A stretch of DNA of 64,000 bases from contig NZ_LMMA01000006.1 of assembly GCF_001422725.1 (NCBI RefSeq), positions 124,001-188,000 of the forward strand, in the 5' to 3' direction. The notes under the pieces were generated by a model that saw nothing but the letters and a program-made list of their open reading frames with translations, was not told where the DNA came from and searched no databases. A program made the position numbers and the translations under genes. This stretch comes from Flavobacterium sp. Leaf82 (lineage in GTDB: Bacteria > Bacteroidota > Bacteroidia > Flavobacteriales > Flavobacteriaceae). Below, piece after piece: positions 36,570-46,468 of this stretch (positions within the stretch are counted from its first letter, which is position 1; every line of letters begins with the position of its first letter).

Positions 36570-37802
36570 CTATCTAAGTTTTAAAGTAACGATTGATAAT
36601 ATGGCTAACATGATCGCAACAATCCAGAATCTGGTTACAATTTTACTCTCATGATATCCTTTCTTTTGATAATGATGGTGTAATGGCGACATTAGAAAAA
36701 TTCTTCTGCCTTCGCCGAAACGTTTCTTGGTGAATTTAAAATAACTCACTTGCAAAACCACTGAGAAATTTTCTACCAGGAAGATTCCACACAATAACGG
36801 AATCAATAATTCTTTACGAACTGCGATTGCCAAAACAGCAATGATTCCACCAATAGTTAAACTTCCCGTATCACCCATAAAAACCGAGGCGGGATAAGAG
36901 TTGTACCAAAGAAATCCAATTAATGCCCCAACAAATGCAGATATAAAAACTGTCATCTCTCCGGAACTGGGGATGTACATAATATTTAGATAATTTGAGA
37001 AAATGATATTTCCGGAAACAAACGTAAATATCCCGAGCGCGAGCACAGATACTGCGGATGTTCCTGCGGCGAGACCATCAATTCCATCTGTTAAGTTAGC
37101 ACCATTTGAAACCGCAGTAATGATGAAAATAACAACCGGAATAAAAATCAACCAAGCCCATTTTTCATATCCTTCACCTGTCCAGGCTAATAACTCGGCA
37201 TAATCAAATTCATTATTTTTTACAAACGGAATTGTTGTTGCCGTAGATTTTTCCTCTACCGGCGCAGGTAAAACTACCGTTGTATTTGTTGTTGTTCTAA
37301 AAACATCAGTTCTGCCTGTATCCGTTCTTACAGTTACAGCAGGATTAAAATAAAGAACTGCCCCAACGATGATACCTAAACCAACTTGTCCTATAACTTT
37401 AAAAATTCCTTTAAGTCCTTGTTTGTCTTTTTTGAATATTTTAATATAATCGTCTACAAAACCAATGGTTCCCATCCACAGCGTAGTCACAATAAGCAAT
37501 ACGATATAGATATTATGCAAACGGGCAAATAACAAAACAGGCACAAGCGTTGCAAAAATGATAATCAGTCCTCCCATTGTTGGTGTTCCTGCTTTTTCAT
37601 TTTGACCTGCTAATCCTAACTCACGAACGGTTTCGCCAACTTGTTGTTTACGCAAGAAGTTTATAATTCTTTTTCCGTAAATCGTTGACAAAAGCAATGA
37701 AAGCATCAATGCCAAAGCCGATCTGAAAGTGATATACTGAAAAACTCCCGTTCCCGGTATATCTAATGTTTTGTCTAAATATTCAAATAAATAGTATAGC
37801 AT
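36570..37802 (-). CDS. mraY: Phospho-MurNAc-pentapeptide transferase MraY
   Basis: A 410-residue polytopic enzyme making lipid I from UDP-MurNAc-pentapeptide and undecaprenyl phosphate. Visible are [11 protein letters not shown] (about 72-82), the catalytic region [28 protein letters not shown] and GDTGSLTIG. It is about 50 residues longer than the common 360 because of a Thr/Val/Pro-rich insert (about 155-205, between two membrane helices). Confidence 0.97.
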   Translation of the reverse strand: MLYYLFEYLDKTLDIPGTGVFQYITFRSALALMLSLLLSTIYGKRIINFLRKQQVGETVRELGLAGQNEKAGTPTMGGLIIIFATLVPVLLFARLHNIYIVLLIVTTLWMGTIGFVDDYIKIFKKDKQGLKGIFKVIGQVGLGIIVGAVLYFNPAVTVRTDTGRTDVFRTTTNTTVVLPAPVEEKSTATTIPFVKNNEFDYAELLAWTGEGYEKWAWLIFIPVVIFIITAVSNGANLTDGIDGLAAGTSAVSVLALGIFTFVSGNIIFSNYLNIMYIPSSGEMTVFISAFVGALIGFLWYNSYPASVFMGDTGSLTIGGIIAVLAIAVRKELLIPLLCGIFLVENFSVVLQVSYFKFTKKRFGEGRRIFLMSPLHHHYQKKGYHESKIVTRFWIVAIMLAILSIVTLKLR

Positions 37803-37899
37803 ATATCTTGGTTTATTTGTTTGATTGTTATTGTGTTGATTCGTTAGTTTTTGATTTTAATTATTCGATTAAACGAACAACCAATTAACCTTGTAAACT

Positions 37900-39363
37900 T
37901 TACTTTCCTAATTGATTTAAAATTTCTTTTACTGTTTCCATATCATCAAAATGGTTTCGAACACCATTTATTTCCTGATACGTTTCATGACCTTTACCGG
38001 CAATTAGAATAATATCATTTGGCTGAGCCAATTGACAAGCAGTTTTTATTGCCTGTTTTCTATCGGTAATTCTCAATATCTTTTTATAATTATGAGCTTC
38101 AACGCCTTTTTCCATTTCATCTAAAATCACTTCAGGATCTTCGTTTCTAGGATTATCAGATGTTAAAATTGCTTTATCACTAAGATCTGTAGCAATTTTA
38201 GCCATAACCGGTCTCTTTGTTTTATCCCTGTTTCCACCGCAACCAACAACAGTAATTAGTTGCTCATTTTTAGTACGGATATCATTTATTGTCTTTAACA
38301 CATTGTCTAATGCATCAGGCGTGTGCGCATAATCTACAATGGCAGTAATATTTCCTGTTGAAACAATGTATTGAAAACGCCCTGAAACACTTTCTAAATC
38401 AGACAGCAAACGCAAAGCCTCCAGACTATCCATCCCAAGTTCTATTGCAGTTCCGTAAATTGCCAAAACATTGTAAGCATTAAAAGTCCCGATAAGTTTT
38501 ACCCAAACTTCATTTTCATTAACCTTTAACAACAAACCAGATAATTGACTTTCTAATATTGTCGCTTTAAAATCAGCATAAGACTTTAAGGCGTATGTAA
38601 ATTTTCTGGCAACTGTGTTTTGCAACATTACCGGTCCGTTTTTATCATCGATATTTGATAACGCAAAAGCCGTTTTTGGCAACGAATCAAAAAATGATTT
38701 TTTTACATCTCTGTATTCTGCAAACGTTGGATGATAATCTAAATGGTCGTGTGACAAATTCGTAAAAACTCCCCCAACAAAATGCAAGGCTTCTGTACGT
38801 TTCTGGTGAATTCCGTGTGAACTCACTTCCATAAAACAATGCGTTACTCCGGCTTCGATCATTTCATTTAAATAATGATTGATTGTAATTGAATCCGGCG
38901 TAGTATGTGTTGCTTTATATTCCGTTTCATCCACCATGATTTTTACAGTTGACAATAAACCAACTTTAAAACCTGCTTTTTGAAACAACTGAAACAATAA
39001 TGACGCAATAGTTGTTTTTCCGTTTGTGCCTGTAACGCCAACTAATTTTAATTTTTCAGAAGGATTTCCAAAATAATTAGCCGCCATAAAAGCCAAAGCC
39101 GTATTGGTATCTTTTACTTTAATATAAGTAATTCCTTTTTCGATATTCTCCGGCAATGCGTCACAAATAACAGCAACTGCACCTAACTGAATGGCTTTTT
39201 CTATATAATCATGCCCATCAGAAAGTGATCCGCGTATTGCCACAAAAACATCATTTTCTTCAATTTTTCTTGAATCAAAATCAATTTTATGAATACCAAT
39301 TTCTGTTGAACCTGTTACAGATTCAATAGCTACTTTATATAATATGTCTTTTAGTACTTTCAC
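37900..39363 (-). CDS. murE: UDP-MurNAc-L-Ala-D-Glu:meso-diaminopimelate ligase MurE
   Basis: A 487-residue ligase adding the third peptide residue. The ATP loop GVTGTNGKTTIASL (about 109-122) is intact. The SDNPRNEDP motif (about 404-412) is the form linked with meso-diaminopimelate specificity. It overlaps the ftsI stop by 4 bases. Confidence 0.97.
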   Translation of the reverse strand: MKVLKDILYKVAIESVTGSTEIGIHKIDFDSRKIEENDVFVAIRGSLSDGHDYIEKAIQLGAVAVICDALPENIEKGITYIKVKDTNTALAFMAANYFGNPSEKLKLVGVTGTNGKTTIASLLFQLFQKAGFKVGLLSTVKIMVDETEYKATHTTPDSITINHYLNEMIEAGVTHCFMEVSSHGIHQKRTEALHFVGGVFTNLSHDHLDYHPTFAEYRDVKKSFFDSLPKTAFALSNIDDKNGPVMLQNTVARKFTYALKSYADFKATILESQLSGLLLKVNENEVWVKLIGTFNAYNVLAIYGTAIELGMDSLEALRLLSDLESVSGRFQYIVSTGNITAIVDYAHTPDALDNVLKTINDIRTKNEQLITVVGCGGNRDKTKRPVMAKIATDLSDKAILTSDNPRNEDPEVILDEMEKGVEAHNYKKILRITDRKQAIKTACQLAQPNDIILIAGKGHETYQEINGVRNHFDDMETVKEILNQLGK

Positions 39364-41369
39364 GATAATTCTAATACTATTGTTGTGTTTTTACTAATAT
39401 TTTCTCCAGCCTGTAAAGACTGTTTTTTTACTTTTCCCACTCCGTTTACTTTTACTTTCAAGCCTAAATTTTCCAGTAAAGCAATTGCATCCATTCCCGG
39501 CATTCCTTTTAAATCCGGAATTTGATTTGATTTTTTATTCGCTTCTGCCGTATATTTATTATAACTGTCATCTTGTTTTGGAATTCTTGAATCCAGTTTT
39601 TTAATTTTATTGGTAGAAGGTGCATCTGTAAATATTTTTTGGGCAATTCGTTTAAAAACCGGTCCCGCAACATCTGCTCCGTAATAATTGTTTTTTGCTG
39701 TATTAGGTTTATGAACCACTACAATACAAGAATATTTAGGATGATCTGCCGGGAAATAACCCACAAAAGAAGATGCATAATACAATGCCGACTTTCCTTC
39801 TTTTCCTCCGTAATTTACCTGAGCTGTTCCTGTTTTACCAGCCATCGAAAAATCTTTCGAATACAACTTTGATCCTGTCCCTTTTTTAACCACATTAAGC
39901 AATACTGCTCTTAATTTTTTAATGGTTTCCGGCGAACATACTTTTGGATTAATCACTTCAACATCAAACTTCTTGATGGTTTTGTTCCATTCTTTAATTT
40001 CAGAAACAAACTGAGGTTTTACCATTACACCATTATTAGCAACTGAATTGTAAAATGCCAGCGTTTGCATTGGTGTCACCGAAACTCCGTAACCAAAAGC
40101 CATCCACGGAAGTGAAACTCCTGACCAGTGTTTGCCTCCGGGTTGTGGTATATAAGGTCTTCCTTCTCCTTTAAAATGCAATCCTAATGGTTTATCTAAT
40201 CCATAACTTTTAATGTGATTTACAAACTTGGATGGATTATTTTTATAAGCTTCATAAACCGCCTGAACCATTACCGTATTTGACGAAAGTTCAAAACCTC
40301 GTGCTAACGAAACTTTTCCATAACCTCCTCTGTGCGAATCAGTAACAGAACGTCCATAATATTTTACTTGTCCGTTGTGACTATCGTAAACCGCACTTGT
40401 ATCTGCTACTTTATCATCTAAAATAGCCATTAAATCGACTAATTTAAAAGTAGATCCCGGCTCATGAGATTCAGCTACAGCATAATTTGTAGTTTCATAA
40501 TACGACCCGTCTTCTGCTCTTCCTAAATTCGAAATGGCTTTTACATGACCTGTTTCAGTTTCCATCACAACCACACAACCGTGATCAGCTTCATATTCTT
40601 CTAACTGTTTCAACAAAGCGTGGTGCGCAATATCCTGAATAAAAACATCTATTGTCGAAATAACATCAAAACCATCCTGAGGATCAACTTCATTGACATC
40701 GCGAATAGGTTTCCATTGTCCTTTTGCAATTTTTTGCTTTAATATTTTACCGTCTTTTCCGTTCAGGTAATTTTTAAAAGCCCACTCGATTCCCTTACCT
40801 ACTTCTACTCCTGTTGCAGGATCAATACGATCGTAACCAATTGTTCTTTCGGCAATTTTTCCTATCGGATGTTTCCTAACCGTTTCCTGCTCGATAATAA
40901 TTCCACCTTTGAAAGCACCTAAATTGAATAATGGAAATCCTTTTATCTTTACATATTCCGTATAACTCAAATTACGGGCTATCAAATAGTAACGATTTTT
41001 ATTCTCTCTGGCTTTTCTTAATTCTTTTTCATAATAACCTCCCGGTCTGTCCAGAACTGTTGCCAATGAATCTGACAATGATTTTACATATTTCTCAAAA
41101 GTTTCTGTTTTTGGTGCTTTAGCATCAAATCGAATCTCATAATTAGGGATTGATGTTGCCAGTAAACTTCCGTCAGCAGAATAGATGTTTCCTTTATTTG
41201 CCGGAATTACAAAATTTCTAACTGTACGTTGTTTCGCCAGTTTTCTATAATAATCTCCTTCAACCCATTGAATATTGGTTAACTTAACAACAATAGCAAT
41301 TGCCATCAAAAAGATGAAAACTGCTACGAGGTAAATTCTGTAGGATATATTTTTATCGTCTACTGCCAT
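39360..41369 (-). CDS. ftsI: Septal transpeptidase FtsI (class B PBP) with PASTA domain
   Basis: A 669-residue bitopic protein with a membrane helix at about 11-28. The transpeptidase motifs are STFK (catalytic Ser in EPGSTFKLVD, about 305-314), SSN, and KTGTAQVNYGG (about 504-514). A single PASTA domain forms the end (about 608-669, IPDLKGMPGMDAIALLENLG). FtsI crosslinks septal peptidoglycan together with FtsW. The frame overlaps ftsL by 10 bases and murE by 4. Confidence 0.96.
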   Translation of the reverse strand: MAVDDKNISYRIYLVAVFIFLMAIAIVVKLTNIQWVEGDYYRKLAKQRTVRNFVIPANKGNIYSADGSLLATSIPNYEIRFDAKAPKTETFEKYVKSLSDSLATVLDRPGGYYEKELRKARENKNRYYLIARNLSYTEYVKIKGFPLFNLGAFKGGIIIEQETVRKHPIGKIAERTIGYDRIDPATGVEVGKGIEWAFKNYLNGKDGKILKQKIAKGQWKPIRDVNEVDPQDGFDVISTIDVFIQDIAHHALLKQLEEYEADHGCVVVMETETGHVKAISNLGRAEDGSYYETTNYAVAESHEPGSTFKLVDLMAILDDKVADTSAVYDSHNGQVKYYGRSVTDSHRGGYGKVSLARGFELSSNTVMVQAVYEAYKNNPSKFVNHIKSYGLDKPLGLHFKGEGRPYIPQPGGKHWSGVSLPWMAFGYGVSVTPMQTLAFYNSVANNGVMVKPQFVSEIKEWNKTIKKFDVEVINPKVCSPETIKKLRAVLLNVVKKGTGSKLYSKDFSMAGKTGTAQVNYGGKEGKSALYYASSFVGYFPADHPKYSCIVVVHKPNTAKNNYYGADVAGPVFKRIAQKIFTDAPSTNKIKKLDSRIPKQDDSYNKYTAEANKKSNQIPDLKGMPGMDAIALLENLGLKVKVNGVGKVKKQSLQAGENISKNTTIVLELS

Positions 41370-41710
41370 ATTCTTTTAAAGAAATTTTTCTCTTCTTCTT
41401 TTTTAACTTCTATTTTCACCGGAGGAACTGTCGACGGAAAAATCTGTTTTTCAAGCATTTTATCCGATATCGTTGATTCCATCTTCAACTTCATTAATTC
41501 TGAACGACGATCTACAAACTCAGATCGCAATTCTTTTACTTCATTATTCAGTTTTGCTATTTCAAAAACCTTTTGTTCGTATCGTTGTGTATTGGCAATC
41601 ATCAAAATAGCGAGCAGAATTATAAAAACAATGAATCTCCAGTTTTTCACTGCATCATCGTTTAAAAGAAACCTTGCTTTTAATATGCCAAATACTCCTC
41701 CACTTTTCAT
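41360..41710 (-). CDS. ftsL: FtsL-like small divisome protein
   Basis: A 116-residue bitopic protein with a membrane helix at about 26-41 (FIVFIILLAILMIANT), followed by a coiled coil (about 48-80, KLNNEVKELRSEFVDRRSEL). It fits FtsL by size, topology and position between rsmH and ftsI; sequence similarity in this family is weak. Confidence 0.88.
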   Translation of the reverse strand: MKSGGVFGILKARFLLNDDAVKNWRFIVFIILLAILMIANTQRYEQKVFEIAKLNNEVKELRSEFVDRRSELMKLKMESTISDKMLEKQIFPSTVPPVKIEVKKEEEKNFFKRIWQ

Positions 41711-41726
41711 TTTTCTCTACCTTATA

Positions 41727-42635
41727 TTATATCTTCTCGGCTATTCTTAATTTTGCACTTCTTGCTCTGTTGTTTATCTTAATCTCAGCGTCGTCCGGAA
41801 CAATCAATTTTCCTATTGTTTTATAAGGAACAGAAAAGTTTCCGTAAAAATCTCTCTCAGGCTCCCCTTCAAACATTCCGTTTTTAATAAACCTCTTAAC
41901 TAATCTGTCTTCCAGAGAATGATAAGAGATTACAGAGAATCTTCCGCCCGGATTAAGAATTTCAAGAGACTGCTCGATAAATTCTTTCAAAACATCCATT
42001 TCCTGATTTACCTCGATACGAATCGCCTGATAGATCTGAGCTAATATTTTGTTTTTAACTCTTTCAGGTAAATATTTCGCTAAAACATCTTTCAGGTCAT
42101 CTGTAGTTTTAATAGGCTGATGCTCTCTTGCCTCTACAATTGTTCTTGCTAAAAGCGGTGCGTTTTTCAACTCCCCATAATCAAAAAAAACACGACGTAA
42201 ATCCTGTTCTTCATATTCGTTAACCACACGGTAAGCATTTAAATCATTTTTCTGACTCATCCGCATATCCAGTTCGGCATCAAATCTTGTAGAGAAACCT
42301 CTTTCCGGAACATCAAACTGATGCGATGAAACACCTAAATCAGCCAAAATCCCGTCTACACTTTTAACACCATGAAAACGAAGAAATCTTTTTATAAATC
42401 TAAAGTTCTCATTAATTAAGGTAAACCGTTCATCCGGCAACGCATTTGCAAGAGCATCTTCATCCTGATCAAAAGCAAATAATTTTCCGTTTGGACCCAA
42501 TCGTCTCAAAATTTCTTTTGAATGACCACCGCCACCAAACGTAACATCTACATAAACGCCATCTGGTTTAATATTTAAACCATCAACTGTAGGATGAAGC
42601 AAAACCGGATTATGATATTCCATTGTCGTCGTCAT
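41727..42635 (-). CDS. rsmH: 16S rRNA (cytosine1402-N4)-methyltransferase RsmH
   Basis: A 302-residue SAM enzyme. YHNPVLLHPTVDGL opens the fold, the SAM loop is DVTFGGGGHSKEIL (29-42), and DLGVSSHQFD with ISYHSLEDRLVKRF complete the family pattern. Its start lies inside the mraZ end (26-base overlap), so the two are translationally coupled. Confidence 0.97.
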   Translation of the reverse strand: MTTTMEYHNPVLLHPTVDGLNIKPDGVYVDVTFGGGGHSKEILRRLGPNGKLFAFDQDEDALANALPDERFTLINENFRFIKRFLRFHGVKSVDGILADLGVSSHQFDVPERGFSTRFDAELDMRMSQKNDLNAYRVVNEYEEQDLRRVFFDYGELKNAPLLARTIVEAREHQPIKTTDDLKDVLAKYLPERVKNKILAQIYQAIRIEVNQEMDVLKEFIEQSLEILNPGGRFSVISYHSLEDRLVKRFIKNGMFEGEPERDFYGNFSVPYKTIGKLIVPDDAEIKINNRARSAKLRIAEKI

Positions 42636-43083
42636 TAATATTTCCCATTACTTCTTCGGCCAGATCTGCAAAATCCATATCTTCGCCGCTTATTGATTTT
42701 TCATATAAATCTTTATCCCAAATCTCCACAATATTAACCGCAGATGAAAAAACCACATCTTTAGAAATACTTGAAAAAGCTACCAAATCCTTCGGAACCA
42801 ATAATCTTCCTAATGCATCAATCTCTACCACTTTTACACCGGCAGTAAATCTTCTGATGAAATCATTGTTCTTTTTTACAAAACGATTTAGCTTGTTGAT
42901 TTTTTGCATCATCAAGTCCCACTCTTCCATTGGATACAATTCTAAACACGGTTGAAAAACAGAGCGCTTCAAAACGAATCCGTTTTGAAGAGAAGAAGCC
43001 AATTGCTTTTTTAAGGGTGCAGGCATCATTACCCTCCCTTTAGCATCGACTTTACACTCATATGTTCCAACAATTGTGTTCAA
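42610..43083 (-). CDS. mraZ: Transcriptional regulator MraZ
   Basis: A 157-residue protein with two SpoVT/AbrB-like halves marked by DAKGRVMMP (13-21) and DALGRLLVP (about 89-97). MraZ forms a ring and represses its own promoter and the dcw cluster. First gene of the cluster. Five GTGGT boxes upstream match its mode of binding to 10-bp direct repeats. Confidence 0.97.
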   Translation of the reverse strand: MNTIVGTYECKVDAKGRVMMPAPLKKQLASSLQNGFVLKRSVFQPCLELYPMEEWDLMMQKINKLNRFVKKNNDFIRRFTAGVKVVEIDALGRLLVPKDLVAFSSISKDVVFSSAVNIVEIWDKDLYEKSISGEDMDFADLAEEVMGNINDDDNGIS

Positions 43084-43109
43084 GAAAAATACTTTAATAT
43101 GTTATACAG

Positions 43110-43185
43110 CAAAAATATAAAAAATATTACCACATTTTACCACTAAATACCACTTTGTTAATAAGTTTAACCACTTTCCTACCAC
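43110..43185 (-). promoter_or_regulatory. mraZ promoter with five MraZ boxes
   Basis: On the minus strand the -7 box TATTTTTG occupies 43117-43110. Upstream lie GTGGTA at 43133-43128, 43143-43138 and 43153-43148 (exact 10-bp spacing), then GTGGTT at 43174-43169 and GTGGTA at 43185-43180. Known MraZ sites are G-rich direct repeats of 10-bp period. The boxes cover the -33 region, which suits repression. The rest of the 43084-43461 gap holds the promoter of the divergent hydrolase and otherwise nothing I recognise. Confidence 0.75.
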
Positions 43186-43426
43186 CTTCCTTAATTTATG
43201 GACAATCAATACTTTAGATAATAATTAGCTGATCGACAATAACAGTTAGAGATCAAAAAAATTATGCACTATATTTCTTAAAAAATTAGTTATAATGCAT
43301 TTTTCTTAACATTTAGGAAACACTCGAAAAACACCCATAAAACCTGATTTTTAATCAGTTAGAAGTTCGACAAAAATTATCTAGTTAAAAAACGGTAGCA
43401 AAAATTCATTTTTATTTATTAAACCC

Positions 43427-43434
43427 TATATTTG
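43427..43434 (+). promoter_or_regulatory. -7 promoter box for the alpha/beta hydrolase
   Basis: TATATTTG, a full TAnnTTTG match, lies 27 bases before the ATG at 43462. Confidence 0.55.
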
Positions 43435-43461
43435 TCCAAATTGAAATTGGCATTAAATTAA

Positions 43462-44226
43462 ATGGACAAACACTACAAAAAAGAAGGCAAATACAGCTAT
43501 TATGAAGCTGGAGAAGGAACTCCTATCGTGATTTTACATGGCTTAATGGGAGGCCTTAGTAACTTTGATGCTGTAGCAGAATATTTCCCAACGAAAGGAT
43601 ACAAAGTTGTTATCCCGGATTTGCCAATATACACCCAAAGTATTTTAAAAACCAATGTAAAAAGCTTTGCTAAATACGTTAAAGACTTTATCACTTTTAA
43701 AGGCTTTGACAAAGTTATTTTGCTAGGTAATTCTCTTGGAGGACATATCGCTCTTTATCATACAAAACTATATCCTGAAAAAGTAGCAGGGCTTGTAATC
43801 ACCGGAAGTTCTGGCCTTTATGAAAGCGCTATGGGAGACAGTTACCCAAAAAGAGGTGATTATGAATACATCAAAAAGAAAGCTGAAGATGTATTTTATG
43901 ATCCTGCAATAGCAACTCCGGAACTTATTGATGAAGTTTATGCAACGGTTAACGATCGTATAAAACTGATCAAAACCCTAACGATTGCAAAAAGCGCAAT
44001 TCGTCATAATATGGCTAAAGATCTACCTAAAATGACAGCGGAAACGTGTATCATTTGGGGTAAAAATGACGCTGTAACTCCGCCAAATGTTGCTGAAGAA
44101 TTTGATAAATTATTGCCTAATTCAACTTTGTATTGGATAGACAAATGTGGGCACGCTGCTATGATGGAACATCCTGAAGAATTTAATAAAATTCTTGAAG
44201 AATGGCTCGTTAAAAAGAATTTGTAG
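43462..44226 (+). CDS. Alpha/beta-fold hydrolase
   Basis: A 254-residue cytoplasmic enzyme. The oxyanion region is ILHGLMGG (24-31), the nucleophile elbow GNSLGG (Ser91), the acid is near WGKNDAVTPP, and the His is in KCGHAAMMEHPEEF. The substrate is unknown; the fold covers esterases, ring-cleavage hydrolases and haloperoxidase-like enzymes. It precedes engB by 41 bases on the same strand and is probably co-transcribed. Confidence 0.88.
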   Translation: MDKHYKKEGKYSYYEAGEGTPIVILHGLMGGLSNFDAVAEYFPTKGYKVVIPDLPIYTQSILKTNVKSFAKYVKDFITFKGFDKVILLGNSLGGHIALYHTKLYPEKVAGLVITGSSGLYESAMGDSYPKRGDYEYIKKKAEDVFYDPAIATPELIDEVYATVNDRIKLIKTLTIAKSAIRHNMAKDLPKMTAETCIIWGKNDAVTPPNVAEEFDKLLPNSTLYWIDKCGHAAMMEHPEEFNKILEEWLVKKNL

Positions 44227-44267
44227 CATCTAACTTTCGACTTTAGGAGGTCTTAAACACAAAAAAC

Positions 44268-44888
44268 ATGAAAATTAATACCGCCGAATTTATTATCAGT
44301 AATTCTGAAGTTGCAAAATGTCCTGCGGACTTTTTGCCGGAATATGCTTTTATCGGCCGCTCAAACGTAGGTAAGTCATCGTTGATTAACATGCTTACCA
44401 ATCATAAAAATTTAGCCAAAACATCAGGAAGACCCGGAAAAACACAGTTAATTAATCACTTTAAGATTAACAACAATTGGTTTCTGGTCGATTTACCTGG
44501 TTATGGTTATGCCAAAGTATCTAAAAAAACAAAATCAGTTTTTCAGCAATTCATTACAGATTATTTTGAAACCAGAGAGCAATTAGTTTGCGCTTTTGTT
44601 TTAATCGATATTCGTCATGAAGCACAAGCCATTGATATTGAATTCATGTCGTACATGGGAGAAAGCGAAATTCCGTTTTGCATTATTTTTACTAAAGCAG
44701 ACAAAATTAGCAAGACAAAAATCGATTCGCATATTGCCGCATACAAAAAGCAAATGTTTGCCAATAACTGGGAAGAAATGCCTCATTATTTCGTGACTTC
44801 TGCTACAGAACAAACAGGAAAAGATGAAGTTTTAAATTATATAGACGAAGTGAATCAGGAAGTTTTTAAAAACAACTCTGAGTTTTAA
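44268..44888 (+). CDS. engB: Ribosome biogenesis GTPase EngB/YsxC (YihA)
   Basis: A 206-residue TRAFAC GTPase needed for late 50S assembly. G1 is GRSNVGKSSL (31-40), G2 is the T of the GKTQ region, G3 DLPGYG (about 76-81), G4 FTKADK (about 143-148). An AGGAGG lies 17 bases before the ATG, too far to serve as an ordinary ribosome site. A terminator follows. Confidence 0.96.
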   Translation: MKINTAEFIISNSEVAKCPADFLPEYAFIGRSNVGKSSLINMLTNHKNLAKTSGRPGKTQLINHFKINNNWFLVDLPGYGYAKVSKKTKSVFQQFITDYFETREQLVCAFVLIDIRHEAQAIDIEFMSYMGESEIPFCIIFTKADKISKTKIDSHIAAYKKQMFANNWEEMPHYFVTSATEQTGKDEVLNYIDEVNQEVFKNNSEF

Positions 44889-44916
44889 AACATAAATTCC
44901 AATTTTTAAACATAAG

Positions 44917-44949
44917 AAACCCGACAGATTTTAAAAACCTGTCGGGTTT
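44917..44949 (+). terminator. Terminator after engB
   Basis: A perfect 11-bp stem (AAACCCGACAG with CTGTCGGGTTT) with an 11-base loop lies 28 bases past the engB stop. Confidence 0.8.
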
Positions 44950-45032
44950 ACTATTTGTAGTTATTTATGATTTCGAAAGAGAAAAATTCATTAGAAATTT
45001 CATTCTAAACGCGACAATTTTTATCGAATTGC

Positions 45033-45065
45033 GCGTGTGATTTTTCCTCTGTCGAAATGACAAAT
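45033..45065. repeat. Dispersed intergenic repeat, copy A
   Basis: A 33-base block starting GCGTGTGAT and ending ATGACAAAT matches a second block at 62066-62098 at 28 of 33 positions. It lies just past the gldC stop. Confidence 0.6.
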
Positions 45066-45074
45066 GAAATTTAA

Positions 45075-45410
45075 TTATTTAGTCAATTCTAATTTCTCTG
45101 CAAAATAATCACAGAAATCTTTCATTGTATCGGACATTTTTTCGTCGTCTGTTGCACGCTTAAATGTATCTGACATTGCTACTAATGTTTGATGAAAGAA
45201 AATTTTCATTTCATCGACAGGCATATCTTTCGTCCATAAATCAATTCGCATCGTTTCTTTGGCTTTACTATCCCAAATAGACAACATAATTGCTTTTGCT
45301 TCTTCTGCTTGAACTCCACCATCTTGCGCGCTCCATGTTAATTTTTCAGGAACACGGTTTTCGTCTAATTCTATATTGAATCTAATTTCTGAGTTTATTG
45401 TATCTGACAT
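45075..45410 (-). CDS. gldC: Gliding motility protein GldC
   Basis: A 111-residue soluble protein. The start MSDTINSEIRFNIELDENRV and KLTWSAQDGG are as in Flavobacterium GldC. In F. johnsoniae GldC is made in an operon with the essential lipoprotein GldB and aids gliding. Here it overlaps the gldB stop by one base. Confidence 0.95.
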   Translation of the reverse strand: MSDTINSEIRFNIELDENRVPEKLTWSAQDGGVQAEEAKAIMLSIWDSKAKETMRIDLWTKDMPVDEMKIFFHQTLVAMSDTFKRATDDEKMSDTMKDFCDYFAEKLELTK

Positions 45411-46369
45411 TATTTCTTAGGTTTATATTTTGATTTTTCGAAAATTTCTTTTGCATTTATTTTTAATAATTCCGGCAATGTTACATTAGAATTATTCTTC
45501 ATGTAAGATCGCACCATTTGCCATCCCAGCCAAGCACCAATTCGTCCCGGAGAATCGTTATCTATTTCTAAGTAAAATTTAGAAAACGGAGCAGGCACTA
45601 TAAATCGTGTTGTTAATTTGGGATCATCGCTGTACAGCATTTCATTTTCGATAAAAAAGCGCCACATATATGCTTCATTTTCCTGACACCATTTTATTTG
45701 TTCCGGCGTATAGCCCATTTTTTCATCATCTGTATAATCAGGCAAAAGCAAATCTTTTGCATATAATTGCTTTCCTTCGAAAATCATTTGGGAAATTAAA
45801 TTTTTATCCTGAAAAGCCGGAATATTTCTGTAAGCAAAACTAGAAACCACATCCGGCATTATTTGTTTCTCTTCAAAATTTTGTTTTAAATAATTTGGAA
45901 ACTGATAAAACTTATGTTCTTTTCCTAGATATAATTCCAAAGCAACAATAACAAGACTGTCAGCATAAATCGCTTTTGCATTATAATCCATTTCACCAAT
46001 AACAGTAATTACTTTTGGCGTTTTAGTTTTTGGAAAATAATATTTCACATGCTGAAACAACTTATTGAATTCCAGGCGTACCGGTTCAAAATTTGAGTAT
46101 TTTTTTTGCACTTCACTATATACTTCTTTCCAAAGCGGATCCTGCATTTTTTTTAGCCAGATGTTATCGTCATTCACTACCGGAAAAAAGAAAGGATATT
46201 GTTTTTTTACTTTAGCTAAATCTTCTGGTTTTGTCTCAAAAAACACCTTATCAAAACGTTCAACTTTAATATCAACAGGGATTTCTTCGACTTCTTTTTC
46301 TACTTTGGTTTTTTGATCACAGGACAAAAAAAACAAGCACAGAACCACTACAAAGCGATAAATTTTCAT
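45410..46369 (-). CDS. gldB: Gliding motility lipoprotein GldB
   Basis: A 319-residue lipoprotein with signal MKIYRFVVVLCLFFLSC (lipid Cys17). The body (IPVDIKVERFDKVFFETKPE) is as in GldB, which is required for gliding and T9SS function in F. johnsoniae. A -7 box lies about 60 bases upstream. The divergent neighbour is nadE. Confidence 0.94.
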   Translation of the reverse strand: MKIYRFVVVLCLFFLSCDQKTKVEKEVEEIPVDIKVERFDKVFFETKPEDLAKVKKQYPFFFPVVNDDNIWLKKMQDPLWKEVYSEVQKKYSNFEPVRLEFNKLFQHVKYYFPKTKTPKVITVIGEMDYNAKAIYADSLVIVALELYLGKEHKFYQFPNYLKQNFEEKQIMPDVVSSFAYRNIPAFQDKNLISQMIFEGKQLYAKDLLLPDYTDDEKMGYTPEQIKWCQENEAYMWRFFIENEMLYSDDPKLTTRFIVPAPFSKFYLEIDNDSPGRIGAWLGWQMVRSYMKNNSNVTLPELLKINAKEIFEKSKYKPKK

Positions 46370-46431
46370 TTTATTTTAATTAGATTTGTGTTGCTGGATT
46401 TTAAGTAAATACATACTTAAAAATAATTCTG

Positions 46432-46439
46432 CAAATATA
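46432..46439 (-). promoter_or_regulatory. -7 promoter box for gldB-gldC
   Basis: The minus strand reads TATATTTG, a full match, giving a leader of about 57 bases. Confidence 0.5.
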
Positions 46440-46468
46440 CATCCCTGCATCTTAAAACTTGAACTATT

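Noticed and set aside
44245..44250. AGGAGG before engB as a ribosome binding site
   Set aside because: It is 17 bases from the ATG, too far, and Flavobacteria rarely use such sites.
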